A model generated the notes under the pieces. It did not search any database. It was not told the origin of the DNA and was given only the letters and a program-made list of their open reading frames with translations. 64,000 nt of DNA, from NCBI GenBank assembly GCA_020809705.1, contig CP085827.1, positions 7,192,001 through 7,256,000 of the forward strand. The letters run 5' to 3'. How positions within the stretch are numbered: the stretch's first letter is position 1; the number at the start of each line of letters is the position of its first letter. Shown piece by piece: positions 15,001 to 24,213 of the stretch. The position numbers were made by a program, and so were the translations under genes. This stretch comes from Calonectria ilicicola (Eukaryota; Ascomycota; Sordariomycetes; Hypocreales; Nectriaceae).

Positions 15001-15500
15001 ATGCACCTGTTGCAAATATTCAAAAGATTATTGGCCCAACGCATTCTTATGTGCCTGTGCATGTTCGCATAAATAAGGCATTGGCTATTGATCAATTTTT
15101 GCTGGATATACAGGAGCAAGCGAACACTATGATGCCCTTTGTGCATACAGGTTTACAGAATATTGCCAAACTTAGCAATACAGCTCGAGAGGCAGCTGCC
15201 CTCCAACATATGTTCATTGTGCAGCCAACTATGAAGACTGAAGATATAGGAGAAGGTTCTGATCCAATCGTCCGATCTTTGGACAGCCCTAATAATGACG
15301 AGTTCGAAATCTATCCACTGGTTTTCCACTGTATCCCTGGGGATAATGGGCAAATGACACATCTTATCACATACAGTACTCAATTTCTTTCGTTGGAGCA
15401 GGTTCAGGAGATCTTTGAGAACTTTAAGCATATTGCTACTCAGTTGGCAATGATAGATGGACGTCAACCCCTCTCACATATTGGCCTTAACCTCCTGTAA
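1..15500 (+). CDS. Nonribosomal peptide synthetase, 3' part: (A)-T-[C-A-T]x4-C(terminal)
   Basis: The frame is open from base 3 (upstream codons read T-P-S-F-A-R-T-L, matching the same spot in later modules), so the 5' end lies outside the window. About 15.5 kb shows no intron. Approximate domains: A1 partial 1-880; T1 890-1110; C1 1200-2480 (HHAIFDGWS); A2 2520-4150; T2 4165-4370; C2 4480-5750; A3 5800-7420; T3 7440-7640; C3 7750-9010; A4 9070-10690; T4 10700-10910; C4 11020-12270 (HHSVYDGWT); A5 12330-13920; T5 13935-14140; terminal C 14260-15497 (HHSLYDGGS). All T domains keep GGDSI with the phosphopantetheine serine, all C domains keep HHxxxDG, and every A10 motif keeps its lysine. No epimerase, methyltransferase, reductase or thioesterase is seen, so release is probably by the terminal C domain, as in many fungal cyclic-peptide synthetases. 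Pocket codes by eye: A2 and A3 DLGYLTGVFK; A4 DVGFLAGVFK; A5 DGAMVGAVDK. The product is unknown. Confidence 0.95.
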   Translation, partial: TPSFARTLRFEDMPGLELLLLTGEAVGRDVFENWVGKTRLVTGWGPAETCVFSTLHEWYSKDESPQTVGTPVGGYCWIVDPEDPQRLAPTGCIGEVVIQGPTLLREYLADPERTQASTVNALPEWAPNRTLPDWNRFFKSGDLCYYNIDGTIEFVSRKDTQVKIRGLRVELGEVEHHMRASLPGVKQVVVDVHRDAAGTKLVAYYCSSDDTRRGAIGDDIFLPLSPQLRDQLAAAVGQLTVALPSYMVPTLFFPCKYMPSITSTKLDRGGLKRAIAELSREQLNAYALIDTEKRAPATPMEERIQKMWAAILKIPTESIGRDDSFLRIGGDSITAIQFVTLAREDRLAITVKDIFTDPRLSAVAGCVTDTEDDMTFEIDPFTLLPGHDITSIKTSAREVCQLSINDDIDDGYPCTSFQEGLMALAVKQPGSYIAKYVYRLPDQISRDQFQAAWSQTIDQCANLRTRIIVQNGVSIQVIVRENPTWESTEGLDLKVFMNKSKSIEMQYGSRLSRYAFLKQRTGETYFILMLHHAIFDGWSLNIILGALYSNFKRTSPIVPKPYSGFISYTQKINQEAANLYWKDQLDGAQRTVFPRIDSTEVQHASQIVKKDIAFEFTKGESMTKATILRAAWAIVLARYSDSVDICFGTTVSGRHAPVPGIDKMAGPAVATIPVRVRLDGEVQVSSFLEQLQQQAAEMVAYEQFGLQNIAKSSQAAKEACEFNSLLVIQPVQHMTSKNTPSQADVLLSSDAGSYQEEEAMEGYFTYPLVLQCFTYEDHIELAFVFNPNVVPESQLKALVHHFGYTVQQLTSKRDAKLQEISLTGDWDLQQAQLYNPDEPQIIRSCVHQLVERHARTEPNAIAIDAWDGQLTYLQLNEAANRLAHLLIDAYGVQIGDFIHVCFEKSVWFFVAIMAINKAGAAWVPLDPSHPVQRQQQIVKQTGARVALSSLANAKKCASLVPLVVKVTSALDKQLKRDNGSPMAPVCAVTPNHAAYVLFTSGSTGTPKGLVMQHGALCTSQIAIGKRLGLTPSVRILQFASFVFDLCIGEIIGPLITGATLCVPSEETRMNGLQEFVNSMKVNWAYLTPSFTRTFKPQDMPGLELLLLTGEAVGRDVFENWVGKTRLVTGWGPAETCVFSTLHEWYSKDESPQTVGRPVGGFCWIVDPQDHQKLAPTGCIGEVVIQGPTILREYLDDPAKTAAATVTELPEWAPKTSSSHWNRFFKSGDLCYYNTDGTIEFVSRKDTQVKIRGLRVELGEVEHHVRAVFSSVRQVAVEVFRGKAGTTLAAFFCFNDKTRLSSGQEMSVENVLLSLTDELKNKIMAAISQLSVTLPSYMVPTIFLPCKFMPSITSTKLDRSALKRLVATLDQESLVKYSLEDTDKRPPTTPMEVQLQNIWATILKVPKESIGRDDSFLRIGGDSITAIQFVTLARDNGLSISVRDIFADPRLSAVAAKIKRSDESSVSFSAQPFALLPEAQAEAIKSTIQDVCQIQGKESIDDAYPCTSLQEGLMALAVKQPGSYIAKYAYSLPQDINQSRFEDAWSQTLDRCTNLRTRIVTHNGVSIQAVVNERLRWELSNGHTLQSFIESSSNIHMQYGSRLCRYALLTEKSGQSYFVLMIHHAIFDGWSLNLVLNTLNSIFTQQPVLELEPYANFINYTTHLDQDAAHNYWSTQLNGAQRSIFPHINKMKNATPSSRTISRKLSLTSENCGSMTKATILRAAWALVLANYCDSDDVCFGTTVSGRHAEVAGIDKMVGPAIATIPVRVQLNWESDISVFLEGVQQQAAEMVAHEQFGLHKISKLSPAAKEACDFDSLLVIQPMQHVSAGESPKPTENLLSATPDFYENGEGLEGYFTYPLVVQCLTHKDFVELLLIFNPDIIPGSQLEALSYHFNCAVQYLVAQRKEPLRQVSLTSDWDLNKAHDFNAKEPLVVRSCVHQLIEKRARLQPNAAAIHAWDGKLTYSQLNMAANRLAHHLKDEFNVKVGDLIHVCFEKSVWFFVAMLAINKAGAAWVPLDPSHPVQRQQQIVKFTNATLALSSPANSEMCAGLVADVVEVTAFLDRQLLAKRKPTLAPATSVTPDHAAYVLFTSGSTGTPKGLVMQHGAVCTSQRAIGKRLRLTSSVRILQFASFVFDLCIGEILGPLMFGATLCVPSDETRMNGLQKFVNAAQVNWAYLTPSFTRTFKPEDMPGLELLLLTGEAVGRDVFENWVGKTRLVTGWGPAETCVFSTLHEWYSKDESPQTVGRPVGGYCWIVDPQDPQKLAPTGCIGEVVIQGPTLLREYLADPERTQASTVTDLPSWAPNITSPYWNRFFKSGDLCYYNADGTIEFVSRKDTQVKIRGLRVELGEVEHHLRAALSDIRQVAVEVFKGDSGITLAAYFCFNDDTQMSNTITNANDILLPITDELRNLIASTISNLSVTLPSYMVPTIFFPCQFMPSITSTKLDRGTLRRLTSTLDHESLSIYSLTDSEKRAPTTSMEVRVQQAWSTILKIPAKNIGRDDNFLRIGGDSITAIQFVTLAHESGLTITVKDIFADPRLSAVAAKVTEEEGATYAVQPFSLLSMDLGTIKSSVQRQCQISNEKDIIDAYPCSSLQEGLMALAVKQPGSYTAKYVYQLSSKVDTLHFKAAWNRTLEVCTNLRTRIILHNGVSIQTIINDEPVWEPATSKDLNSFMASTHTMPMNYGSRLCRYALVTDQKGRKYFVLITHHAIFDGWSLSVTLGILNSMYQELPVTELLPFSNFVNYTLQMNEEDAQSYWKSQLTGAQRAAFPRAPHAHAKPDSRVMRISTPFPGSMDSSITRATILRAAWAIMLARYSDSNDICFGTTVSGRHAPLPGIDSMPGPTIATIPVRIKLNKEEELLTLLENIQQQASEMVTYEQFGLRNISNTCLEAKEACDFSSLLVIQPLQQMAEGEESDDSMFTSLSPDAYDADQSLDGYFSYPLVGLCKVLEKSIDMDFVYDSNIISESILQGFSKQFDHVVEQLCLHQDGLLNTVNVASPWDMQKAIEWNQHDSELGVVDACIHQLFVDQARLHPDDIAIASWDKEFTYADLDKASNRVSHLLINGFGVKPGDLIHVCFDKSAWFVIAIIAINKAGGAWVPLDPSHPSSRHKQIVEQTGAKIAVTSPDLASICSELVPYVIELSTSLDKKLEKRSKRLSMRPPVGYVSPADAAYVLFTSGTTGVPKGVVMQHRAVCTSQTAISRRLGIKPGVRLLQFSAYVFDVSVGEMIGSLISGACICIPSDHDRMNNLKGFIRDMGVNWAFLTPTFARTIKPEEVPGLELLLLAGEAVSQDVFDTWYGKVRLINGWGPAETCVFSSLHEWKSARESPVTIGRPVGGFLWIVDPENPQKLAPTGCIGEIVIQGPTLLRQYLSNAAQTADATITSLPEWAPLRESPHWSRFYKTGDLGCYNSDGTVEYVGRKDTQVKIRGLRIELGEVEQNIRTCLEGVKQVAVDVIKTERASNLVAYFSFTDEKKTIGASTSTDAFLPLTPNIESQIITMVGHLRVLLPQYMIPTIFIPCQYLPFITSGKLDRKGLRAMTIALESEQMARYSLLNSKHRAPETKMETKLQQIWSDILQVSVDSIGRDDSFMALGGDSIGAIQLVALASEQGITITVAEIFADPRLSQVAAAATFMAGDQPSAMEPWSMIANDMRSDIIQEATSQCNIDPQSIQDAFPCTPLQEGLIALAEKQPGSYMARFVIELGLDIDMARFKSALESTIATCANLRTRIILSKYGFMQVILDEPATWRQIDGKPLSNVMKMPMINVGYGTSLSYFTFTSYQSCNHLIWDLHHSVYDGWTLGCMLGILQAAYNGHDLFQPIAFSNYVNYTSSTDEKEMARFWRSQLEGANTANFPDDRIKLCEHSLPKTFAHKIHIPEHQATNATPSSLLRAAWAYVLSKYLETNDVVFGSTVSGRNAAVQNIQAILGPTIATIPVRVCLDGNLTISQYLSNIQEQSNAMIPFEHTGLQNISKLSDIARDACDFKNLLLIQPAIKAEGGSEAQFKLIDTQLASTETGNQQYDTYPLIFECILTDKQDITISVNYNAQYISSEQVQWICQHFEHVATQLAIMNADLPLSQVDLLSSHDLRQIYKWNEERIPETIDACVHDLISKRATHYPNREAIFSIAGSLSYSQLDKISTQLATYLCLIGIAPDSIVPICLEKSRWAPVAQLAIMKAGAAYLPLDPSHPASRRQALCDEVNARYMIVSPSTISSCKTMTPDCINISDMFISKLPELVYSPRPLPRSDPQRPAYVLFTSGSTGKPKGVVMHHSALCSSIKGHGTAYGLSPNSRVLQFSNYIFDGSIAEIFTPLAFGSTICVPSDKDRLENMPGFIRDSGVTIAMLTPSFARTLRPEDMPYLATLVLGGEAMTKDNLDTWYGRVKLINAYGPTEACVDATSHLIQSPDESPSNIGRSQNSTCWIVDPENHNRLAPIGCVGELLVQGPTLARGYFNDPQKTNAAFVEDVDWLPASFARVKKRFYKTGDLVKYNYDGTIHYIGRKDTQVKIRGLRIELGEIEYQVGISLDGIKQVVVDVFDSENGTNLVAYFSFNESGSSEDDIFLPLSPDIEAKMTTMSEFLNSVLPRYMVPTMFIPCSYIPSSTSDKLDRRVLRDLTKRLDRELLSRYALVGSKKQTAETPMEVRIQKLWSQLLNIPIEGIGRDDSFLALGGDSITAIQLVTMAAEQGIAVTVSSIFEDPRLSHIAASAVLTDEEKQLVLKPWDLIPSDIRPEILQEAVKQCHVDAHYIEDVYPCTPTQESLIEYGIKQPGCHFTRQLVKIRQDVNLGQFQSALEKTVSLCPSLRTRIITSQHGTFQIILNEKATWRQTKGFPLSDILNMPRIEIGYGNPLSLFIFVSEKGSNYMIWDIHHSLYDGGSMDLIFNLLQECFDGREISEIVPFNNYLNHILSTDAKDIRHFWLKQLEGANTANFPDTRIALSNKRTSTNFIQGYEMPIYQNSNITFPSLLRAAWALMVAKYLESDDVVIGCLLSGRNAPVANIQKIIGPTHSYVPVHVRINKALAIDQFLLDIQEQANTMMPFVHTGLQNIAKLSNTAREAAALQHMFIVQPTMKTEDIGEGSDPIVRSLDSPNNDEFEIYPLVFHCIPGDNGQMTHLITYSTQFLSLEQVQEIFENFKHIATQLAMIDGRQPLSHIGLNLL

Positions 15501-16912
15501 AACATGAACGGGGTGGTACGATTTTGATGCCCGTCAGCAAGCGTGCCTTAGGCACCTGAGACAAGACCTACATGGGCCCTTCCATGAGGGCGCGTATTGA
15601 GAATAGAACACTAGCCTTCCAACCGCACGTCTTCTAACTCCTCAATACCAATCATACCGTACTACAGTATAGCAATAGGTTGAGAAAGTGAATATAAATT
15701 GATAGTTTTCTCTCGATGTTGACCTTAATTCGCCCAATAATTTTGTGAAAACTGATTTCTTGTAATTCAACACACAACCTGCGTTTATATCATAGTAATA
15801 AGTTATTCAAGATTTTTTTTTAAAAAAAAACCCCCAGGTGGTGGGTAGTCTTTTCGATATTCACAGTTTGATAATGAAACAATGCGAACGAGACAAAGCA
15901 TGAATTAAGAAAATGCCTCGCTGGCCTCGACTATGAACCGGAGTAAACAGTGTTCAACATAGATCATGTATCGGCACAGCAAATTTATTATTCAGGAGTG
16001 TTCCAAAATGTGTTTATATGTCTTGTTCTTCGGTGTGGCGGGGACGATTGGGAGAGCCGATTTGAATTCGGTAATTGGGTTTGGGGAATGCCTTTTAGTA
16101 CTAGGTTCTAATTTCTTCTATCAAGGTATGCGACATGTCTAAGTTATCCAACATGTGAAAAGGTCCTTGTATCATAGCCTTCAGCCAATCAAGTCCTTCC
16201 AAAGTGGCATTATACCATTCCTTTCTATGGGAGAGTCACATGCGGTGTCTCAAATAATCCTTTTGAACATGCACTCTGTCTTAGTAAAATGCGGTTTGCT
16301 GTCTTTGAAACGTTATTTAATTTTCTAGTTTCGAATTGATGACAAGGAGGTTCCGCGAAGTTTAGTAGAAGGCTGAACTCATTTACCGTATTCAGCATCG
16401 GGCCACTCATGCGCGCAGCCAGAGATCAAAGGGCAACTCGAAGATTGCTGAACCAGGAGAGGGGATGAAGGCTTGTAGATTGAAGAGGAACCCTCTGCCA
16501 GAGGAAAAATTATCCGAGAGGAGGACTGATGGCTGGCTCCCCCAACTGAACACGCAAGGGGTCAAGGGAAAAAGAAGCTACGACAATGTCCATGTCAACC
16601 TCCTTGCTCCAGTCTACCTTGGGTTAGTGGGTGCGCTAAATTTAGTAGCATCGTATCCACCCGGCTGGGATCAGAGAGCATTCATTGGCCCTTAGACCGG
16701 CCACCTAATCTCCATACTTCGCTTGGTCCCAGCTGTGGCGTCAATCTGTCTCAATATTGGTATGAATGATAGTACATGAATCTGGATTCGGCAAGGATGT
16801 GTTTTGATGATCTCGCGGAAATGGTACCGACTGGAGACTCTGTGATGATGCTTATTTGGGTGGTCAACCCGTGTCAGCTCTTCTCCTGCATCGACCTCGC
16901 ATTCACCAAAGC
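15501..16912. other. Intergenic, NRPS 3' flank and GH47 5' flank
   Basis: No convincing coding sequence. It holds the NRPS 3' flank, a short T8A9 run near 15,820 and the upstream region of the mannosidase. A 76-codon frame at 16,465 has no family resemblance and was not accepted. Confidence 0.6.
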
Positions 16913-18636
<1,724 letters not shown>

Positions 18637-18972
18637 TCGGCAGGCTAAGAAGCGGGTTGGAAAATGCCATAGACAAAAGTGTAGTAATGAAGTTGAAATG
18701 CTGCGAATCTCGCGAAGGCTATGTATTGAAACGTTGCTGTCTACGTAACCTCTAGTCTAAGGCCTTGAGGGACTCCTCAAGATTGCTTTGCGCAAAATAT
18801 CCCCAAAAAGCTAGTGGGGTTCGTCTTCCTCCTGTCTTTTTCCAGCACACGTTCGGGGAGAGCCCAAAGGCAACTCTCCTGTTAGTTTGAGCCTCAAAGT
18901 GAAGGAAGCAAAACACCACACTCCCGACTTGCCCCACCTACCCTGAACCACACTCCTCTGGTCTACCCTGGT
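18637..18972. other. Convergent intergenic spacer, GH47 / FSH hydrolase
   Basis: 336 bp between two facing genes, presumably the 3' UTRs of both. No coding or structured element is recognised. Confidence 0.6.
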
Positions 18973-19755
18973 CTACATGGAGTCTTTGGCCAGCTCTAAG
19001 ATCTTGGTTGTAACCGCTTCAACATCAGGGATCTTGATGGGAATGCGATGTCCACCATCCCATTCTAGTAATCGTGTGGTGCTAGGTTTGCAAAACTTGT
19101 GCATGAGAATGCGGTGCAGCTCCAAGCCTGGATCCCGAGTGCCGTGAATGTGTAGAGTTGGGATGCCAATAGCATGAGGTCCAACGTTCGACTCTGGCCA
19201 GTCGCTAAAGTCAGAGCTCAAGTGCCCTGCGTCGACGGTATGTCGAGGCATATCCAGGCGCTCATCTAGCATGACGACAGGGCCCCTGCCAGCCATGAGA
19301 ACGCCAAATTTGAAGGGTGTGGCCTCGACGGCACCAAACTTTTGCACCACCTGCTCTTGGTTCCAGAGGATGCTAGCAGCAATCTTCGCGCCCTGAGAGA
19401 AGCCGAGGAGTCCCACCCACGCGCCAGTGCCGGCATCACCATCCATTGCGCGGCGGCACAAGTAACGGATCTCAGCAGCCGCTTCCTCACCCTCAATCTC
19501 AGGATGGTCCGGCTCCCAGCGGAGCCAGCGCCGAAACGGGCCTGCGTCGCCGTAGACGCTGACAATGGACGGGTGCGGTGCCGAGAAGAATGGGCCATCC
19601 ATAAAGACGAGCCGAAAGTCGGACTGAAGACGGGCGATAATTGCGCGGCACTGAACCTCAAATATTTGCGCGTTGACACCGCCGCCATGGAGGCACAGGA
19701 TACGCGGCAGATGCAGCGTCGCCTTCGTCGCGTCGCCGTTGGCACTTTGTGTCAT
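18973..19755 (-). CDS. FSH-type serine hydrolase (alpha/beta hydrolase)
   Basis: 260 aa, single exon. It has the layout of the FSH1 / serine hydrolase family (PF03959): an early oxyanion-type strand CLHGGGVNAQIFEVQ (residues 21-35), nucleophile elbow GFSQG with Ser120, acid Asp208 in HIHGTRDPG, and His236 in DGGHRIP. The length is normal for the family. Some relatives, such as LovG, release polyketides from megasynthases; others are general esterases. The neighbouring NRPS already ends in a C domain and the mannosidase lies between them, so a role in peptide release is only a possibility. Substrate unknown. Confidence 0.9.
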   Translation of the reverse strand: MTQSANGDATKATLHLPRILCLHGGGVNAQIFEVQCRAIIARLQSDFRLVFMDGPFFSAPHPSIVSVYGDAGPFRRWLRWEPDHPEIEGEEAAAEIRYLCRRAMDGDAGTGAWVGLLGFSQGAKIAASILWNQEQVVQKFGAVEATPFKFGVLMAGRGPVVMLDERLDMPRHTVDAGHLSSDFSDWPESNVGPHAIGIPTLHIHGTRDPGLELHRILMHKFCKPSTTRLLEWDGGHRIPIKIPDVEAVTTKILELAKDSM

Positions 19756-22700
19756 GGTGGTGGTTAGTTGTTTGGCAGAGAGAAATTACAAGGATCGACT
19801 GTTTGGATGGCCAACATTGCACGCCCCGCGTGAAGGGACGGAGACAAAAAAAAAAAAAACCCGCCGAGGAAGCCAAATATTGTCTCATCTCCCTTTGACA
19901 GCTCGGCTTCCGATTCGCGCCTCGGACCGCAGTACAACAGGTGCGCACCCTCAATCCTGGTTTCTTTCATTGTGTCGACACATCTAATGCCGCATTGCAC
20001 TTGAAATAACACCAATATGCAACAAATAACCTCAACTGGAAAGTGGGCCAGCAAGGTACCTACCTATCTTGTCTAAAAACCCCCCGAATTCCCTTGAACA
20101 TATTTGGACAAAATCACAGATCCACTCACCGATTACCACTTAGCTTAGATTGCACCAATAAATCAGACCAAGTGATTTAGTGCAACACGGCAATCTGCCT
20201 CGGAACCAAAAATGAATACTAGGCCACCCAGCTTCGCCCATGTAATTGCCATGATTCAGGGTGCTCGAGAATATCTGAGGTAACCAATAATATAAGCACA
20301 GTGGTAGGCAGCATACATGACCGTTATCAATAGACTTGGATAAACGCTAAGAAGCTCCCAAATTTGGCAGGTAACAGCACCGCTGCGTCCCCCCCCCTTT
20401 TTCGCTGCCTTATCGACAAATGGGCGCCCTACCTCAGACACTTTTCCATGGCAGTCATTGCGGTGTTGAGAACGCATGCGCGCTGCTGCGGTTTTCATCC
20501 TTTCCGCCTTTCCCCACAAACCCACATTCAATAAGGATGATATCCACCAAATAGGGTATACGGATTGGTTCGTCAAGGGTGGAAATGGCTGCAAAACACG
20601 ATAACTATACCTCCGTACCATAGTCAAAACACTGTCAATACCTTGTTTAAAAAGAAAATATTCATCTCTAGTTAAAAAAAAAAAATACAAGCGGTCTTAG
20701 CCATGAGCTCCAAAGCCACAAAGGTGGCACATGCCATTAATTGAGGTTTTTCAATGCAGACAAATATTAGGTAACATATTAGTAGGTGGCTATAATTCTA
20801 GATGCACTGAGAAGCTCTTGTTGTGTCAACTGAAGGGTCTATCTACCTTACCTATAGCTGCTGGTGCTAGCTAGCTGTTTAGGCGGTCGGAGCCGCTTTA
20901 GCCCGTTGATCTTGTTGATCCTGCTGATCACAGCGAGGCCCAGATGGTGTCGAGGCCGGCCGCGACAGGCCCTGTCTGGCGAAGACGATCCTCTTACCGT
21001 TGTTGACGATATTTGTATGTGAAATCGGGTTGTTACTGTGTTGGTCACTACTGAGACTATCTCAGAGTATGACACGACATAAAAGAAGACTTTTAACATT
21101 TTCGTGGGGGATGCTTAGATCAATGGCCGGACACTTTACATGGCAGAAGTTTCAGTGTCAGTTTCCGATACTTAGTAGGCTTCACAGCACTTATGTAGGT
21201 TATCAAAGACATATAAGGCGCGCTTAATTGAACTTTTCAAGCAGGAAAGACGGAGATTGGTAAGACGGGGTAAAATATCGGAGCAAGCAGGTCTAAATAT
21301 GATGCAGGGGATCTGAGTGTTGGGTTGACATAGAGCCTCCGGATTCAACGAGTATCGAGAAAGTTAGTGAGTCACATTTTTTTTGAAAACGAAATCCTTT
21401 AACCTGCAAGCGTTAGCTGGAGGGATAAGTATATGGTCATCTCGACCTTAGCTACGGTTGTCACGTCGTTTGCACAATGACTTCCTTTCATCGCATTTGA
21501 TATCGCGCCTTCTATACAAGTAATTGATGAAATATCTATATCCCACATTTTTTCAGTTTTCTATTATACCAAGGAAGAAATTGATTATTTTTTGGTCCGA
21601 CAAGCCATGGCCAAACAAGGTTGGTTGTTGAACAAAGTTGTTTTGTGTCCAAATGCTGCAACTTCGACAAGGCTGCAGCAGCGCAGAGGACTGTCACATC
21701 ATCCAACTACAAATATTTTTTTTGGTATTATTGTGAAAACTCATCCGTGCTCATTTCAAGATCTTCTTTAAGATTAAGGAGATAATTTGGTTGTTAATTT
21801 TAATATTCTTCCATTAATTGACCATGCTATCAATAGCCGAGCGATTGCATTCGTTTCCTATTTGGCAGTACACAAGGCTCTAGAGACTCTAGAAATCAAA
21901 ATTAATTGAATTATGTCTAATTTTGAGCACTAGCGATCAACAAAATATTGGGAATATAATTCTGGCGCTATCAAAGATCTTGCTTGAGCTACATGAGACG
22001 ACTCACATTCTAATCCCGAAGTTTTATTTTCTTCACTGGATTGATAAATTTGAGTTCTACGGACAAAACTTTGATGAAACTGAAATCTCAATAATGGACA
22101 GGCTCAAACCCAATTTATACAAGGCAGGTAACCCTATCTCCCCCACGAAAAAGTCTACTGGAACGCGGGCTCCCCCAACCGAAGGGATAGCCTCATCCCT
22201 TGAGGTCTAAGACAACAGGGCCCGGGCCCTGTAGGCACAACAGGACACAGTAACCTTTTCAGTCTCTATTAAAAGTAAGAGGAATAGCTAGAGGAAGGAA
22301 GGATCAAGCTTTAGTCTTGTATTCAATAGGAACCTACGTTTACTCTGCCTGACTATTTCCTGAAGTGTCGCCCTGTTACATCATCATTTCGGGAAATTCC
22401 AAATGCCGAGACCGCCTTATCCGCCCTCAACTTTATGAGCTATTCAATAATGTACCGAATTTTAGCAATAAATTTCCTTCTTATTTTTGTTCATGACTTT
22501 GGATTCGCAATCTCAATCGTGTTGGATGATACGAATTGTGCTTTTTGCATGAAATGGCAACGAAGAATGGGCAGCACTGAAGACATGATATAGGCTACGT
22601 CATAACGCTGGGTCTGTGCTCATGAACCGAGACGCATCTGTTTTCCTCTGGGACGCGAAACGTCGTCAGCCATCTTTTTATGGATAGTTTTGTATGATAC

Positions 22701-24213
22701 GCGTGGATGTCTCGGCAACACCAGACGGGTGTTTGGGTTAGTGTGGTCGGGAGCCAAAATGACATCCGGCACGGCCCCACCTGGAGGAATAAGTTGGACA
22801 TCCAAGGGTCTCCTGGAGCACCATTTGGTCTGCGGTTTGTGCTGTGCAGATTTTGGCGGCACCGGGTTTGACGGCAGGTAATTCCGCAGAGTTGGGCAGA
22901 TGCATTGCTTCCCCTTGCTATCATGTGGAAAAGTGGAAGATGGAAGTTTATTGCCATAGGGCGAAATCTGCTGGGTGGATTGGGTGACGCGGCAGGAGAC
23001 GCGGCAGAGGGGCGATCATCGCCACTAGGATATATGGGTAATCAATGAAATTTTATGGTTTCAAAGTCCAATTGGGCATCTGTTTTTAGAAAAGGCGTAT
23101 TATCTCGATTGAAACAGACACAGTTTATCCAGGGCCGTTCACTGTAGTTGAAATCAATTCAACTGGTGTCTGTTTTGTGATGGGGGTTTCTCGACAAACC
23201 CGTCAATGACGGGTTGGAGAATACTTGATCGCGCGATGGAGACGTTGGAAGGACACACCCATGTTTCCCATGTCGTAATAAAGCGGACGTCGCCAATAGA
23301 CCCACCGATAACATGATGACCCATTTAATTGCCTATCTAGGATTCGTTTGTCAAATGTGTACTATTGGAATACATGGCTCGTATTCTTCTCACAGCTTAC
23401 GCAAAGACAACGACCGCCTCGTATGTTGCGCAACGCCCAGCTATGCCCAGGTGCTGGGCGAAAGCTAGCGAATTCGTGAAAGCGCTGCCAACTCGTCACC
23501 AATAACTTGCCACATAGCTGGACTAGATACAATCCGCCAGGAGCTGAATCAGATGTGCCCACGCATACATTCAATTTATTATGGTGATTCCTTATGGCCG
23601 GTCATCTGGCATACATGCAGGGGATGCCTCTTCAAGTTCGTATTTCTGTCCCGGATTTTTGACCCTGTCGTAACATTTTCCTTACTGTTGTAGCGACAGT
23701 GACTGATCCTAAAATATAATCCCCGTCATTTGGAGGAGATCTATGCTCCGTTCAACCACCCATGTACCCTGTCTTTCGAGACAGCCAGCAGTCGTTGTGG
23801 GAAGAAAAGTGGTGCTTGAATCCCACTTCCCGTGTATACGTAACTGCTTCCACCCCCATCCCAACGTGCTGTTTTCTTAGACTTCTTTCCGTACACTTTG
23901 AAAGTTTAATAATTTATTTTTCTAGCCTTCAATTTTCATCGCCAGTTTTTCCATGTGTTAAGAGTCTTTATTTTTTTTTCTGCCTTCACCAACTTTCGCT
24001 ACATCTCAACAGCCGGTCGAGCACGTGTAATTGAACCTGGACTCGGCTTGAAATCATTCCAATCCACATCAATATCTGTCGCTTCTCCAAAACATCCCGC
24101 CAATCCTACTATAATTCATTCACCCGTTCATTCATTCATACATCACACACCAATCATAAAAGCATCATAAATTCATACTTGCCGGCTCCTTGAGCCCACG
24201 AGAATCTCCGAAA
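19756..24213. other. Long gene-poor AT-rich intergenic region
   Basis: About 4.5 kb without a convincing intact gene. It includes the 5' flank of the FSH hydrolase, several homopolymer runs (A14 near 19,845; C9 near 20,390), a possible retroelement remnant at 21.9-22.4 kb, and a pyrimidine-rich stretch at 23.85-24.18 kb that is probably the promoter and 5' UTR of the chitin synthase. A minus-strand frame at 22,620-22,862 (80 codons) has protein-like composition but no recognised family. Confidence 0.5.
21923..22379 (+). pseudogene. Possible retroelement remnant (polyprotein tail plus LTR-like end)
   Basis: A frame of about 95 codons without its own ATG (21,923-22,210) reads a gag/polyprotein-like hydrophilic segment. 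Immediately after its stop comes a stretch of about 180 bp that starts with TG, holds a 12-bp palindrome (gggcccgggccc), and ends in ccctgttaca, an ending common in fungal LTRs. No second LTR, protease, reverse transcriptase or integrase motif is visible. It could equally be chance; the call rests on layout only. Confidence 0.22.

Noticed and set aside
16465..16695. Plus-strand frame of 76 codons before the mannosidase
   Set aside because: No motif or family resemblance; likely chance.
22620..22862. Minus-strand frame of 80 codons with protein-like composition
   Set aside because: No recognisable family, no clear promoter or splice partners; kept only as a mention in the intergenic entry.
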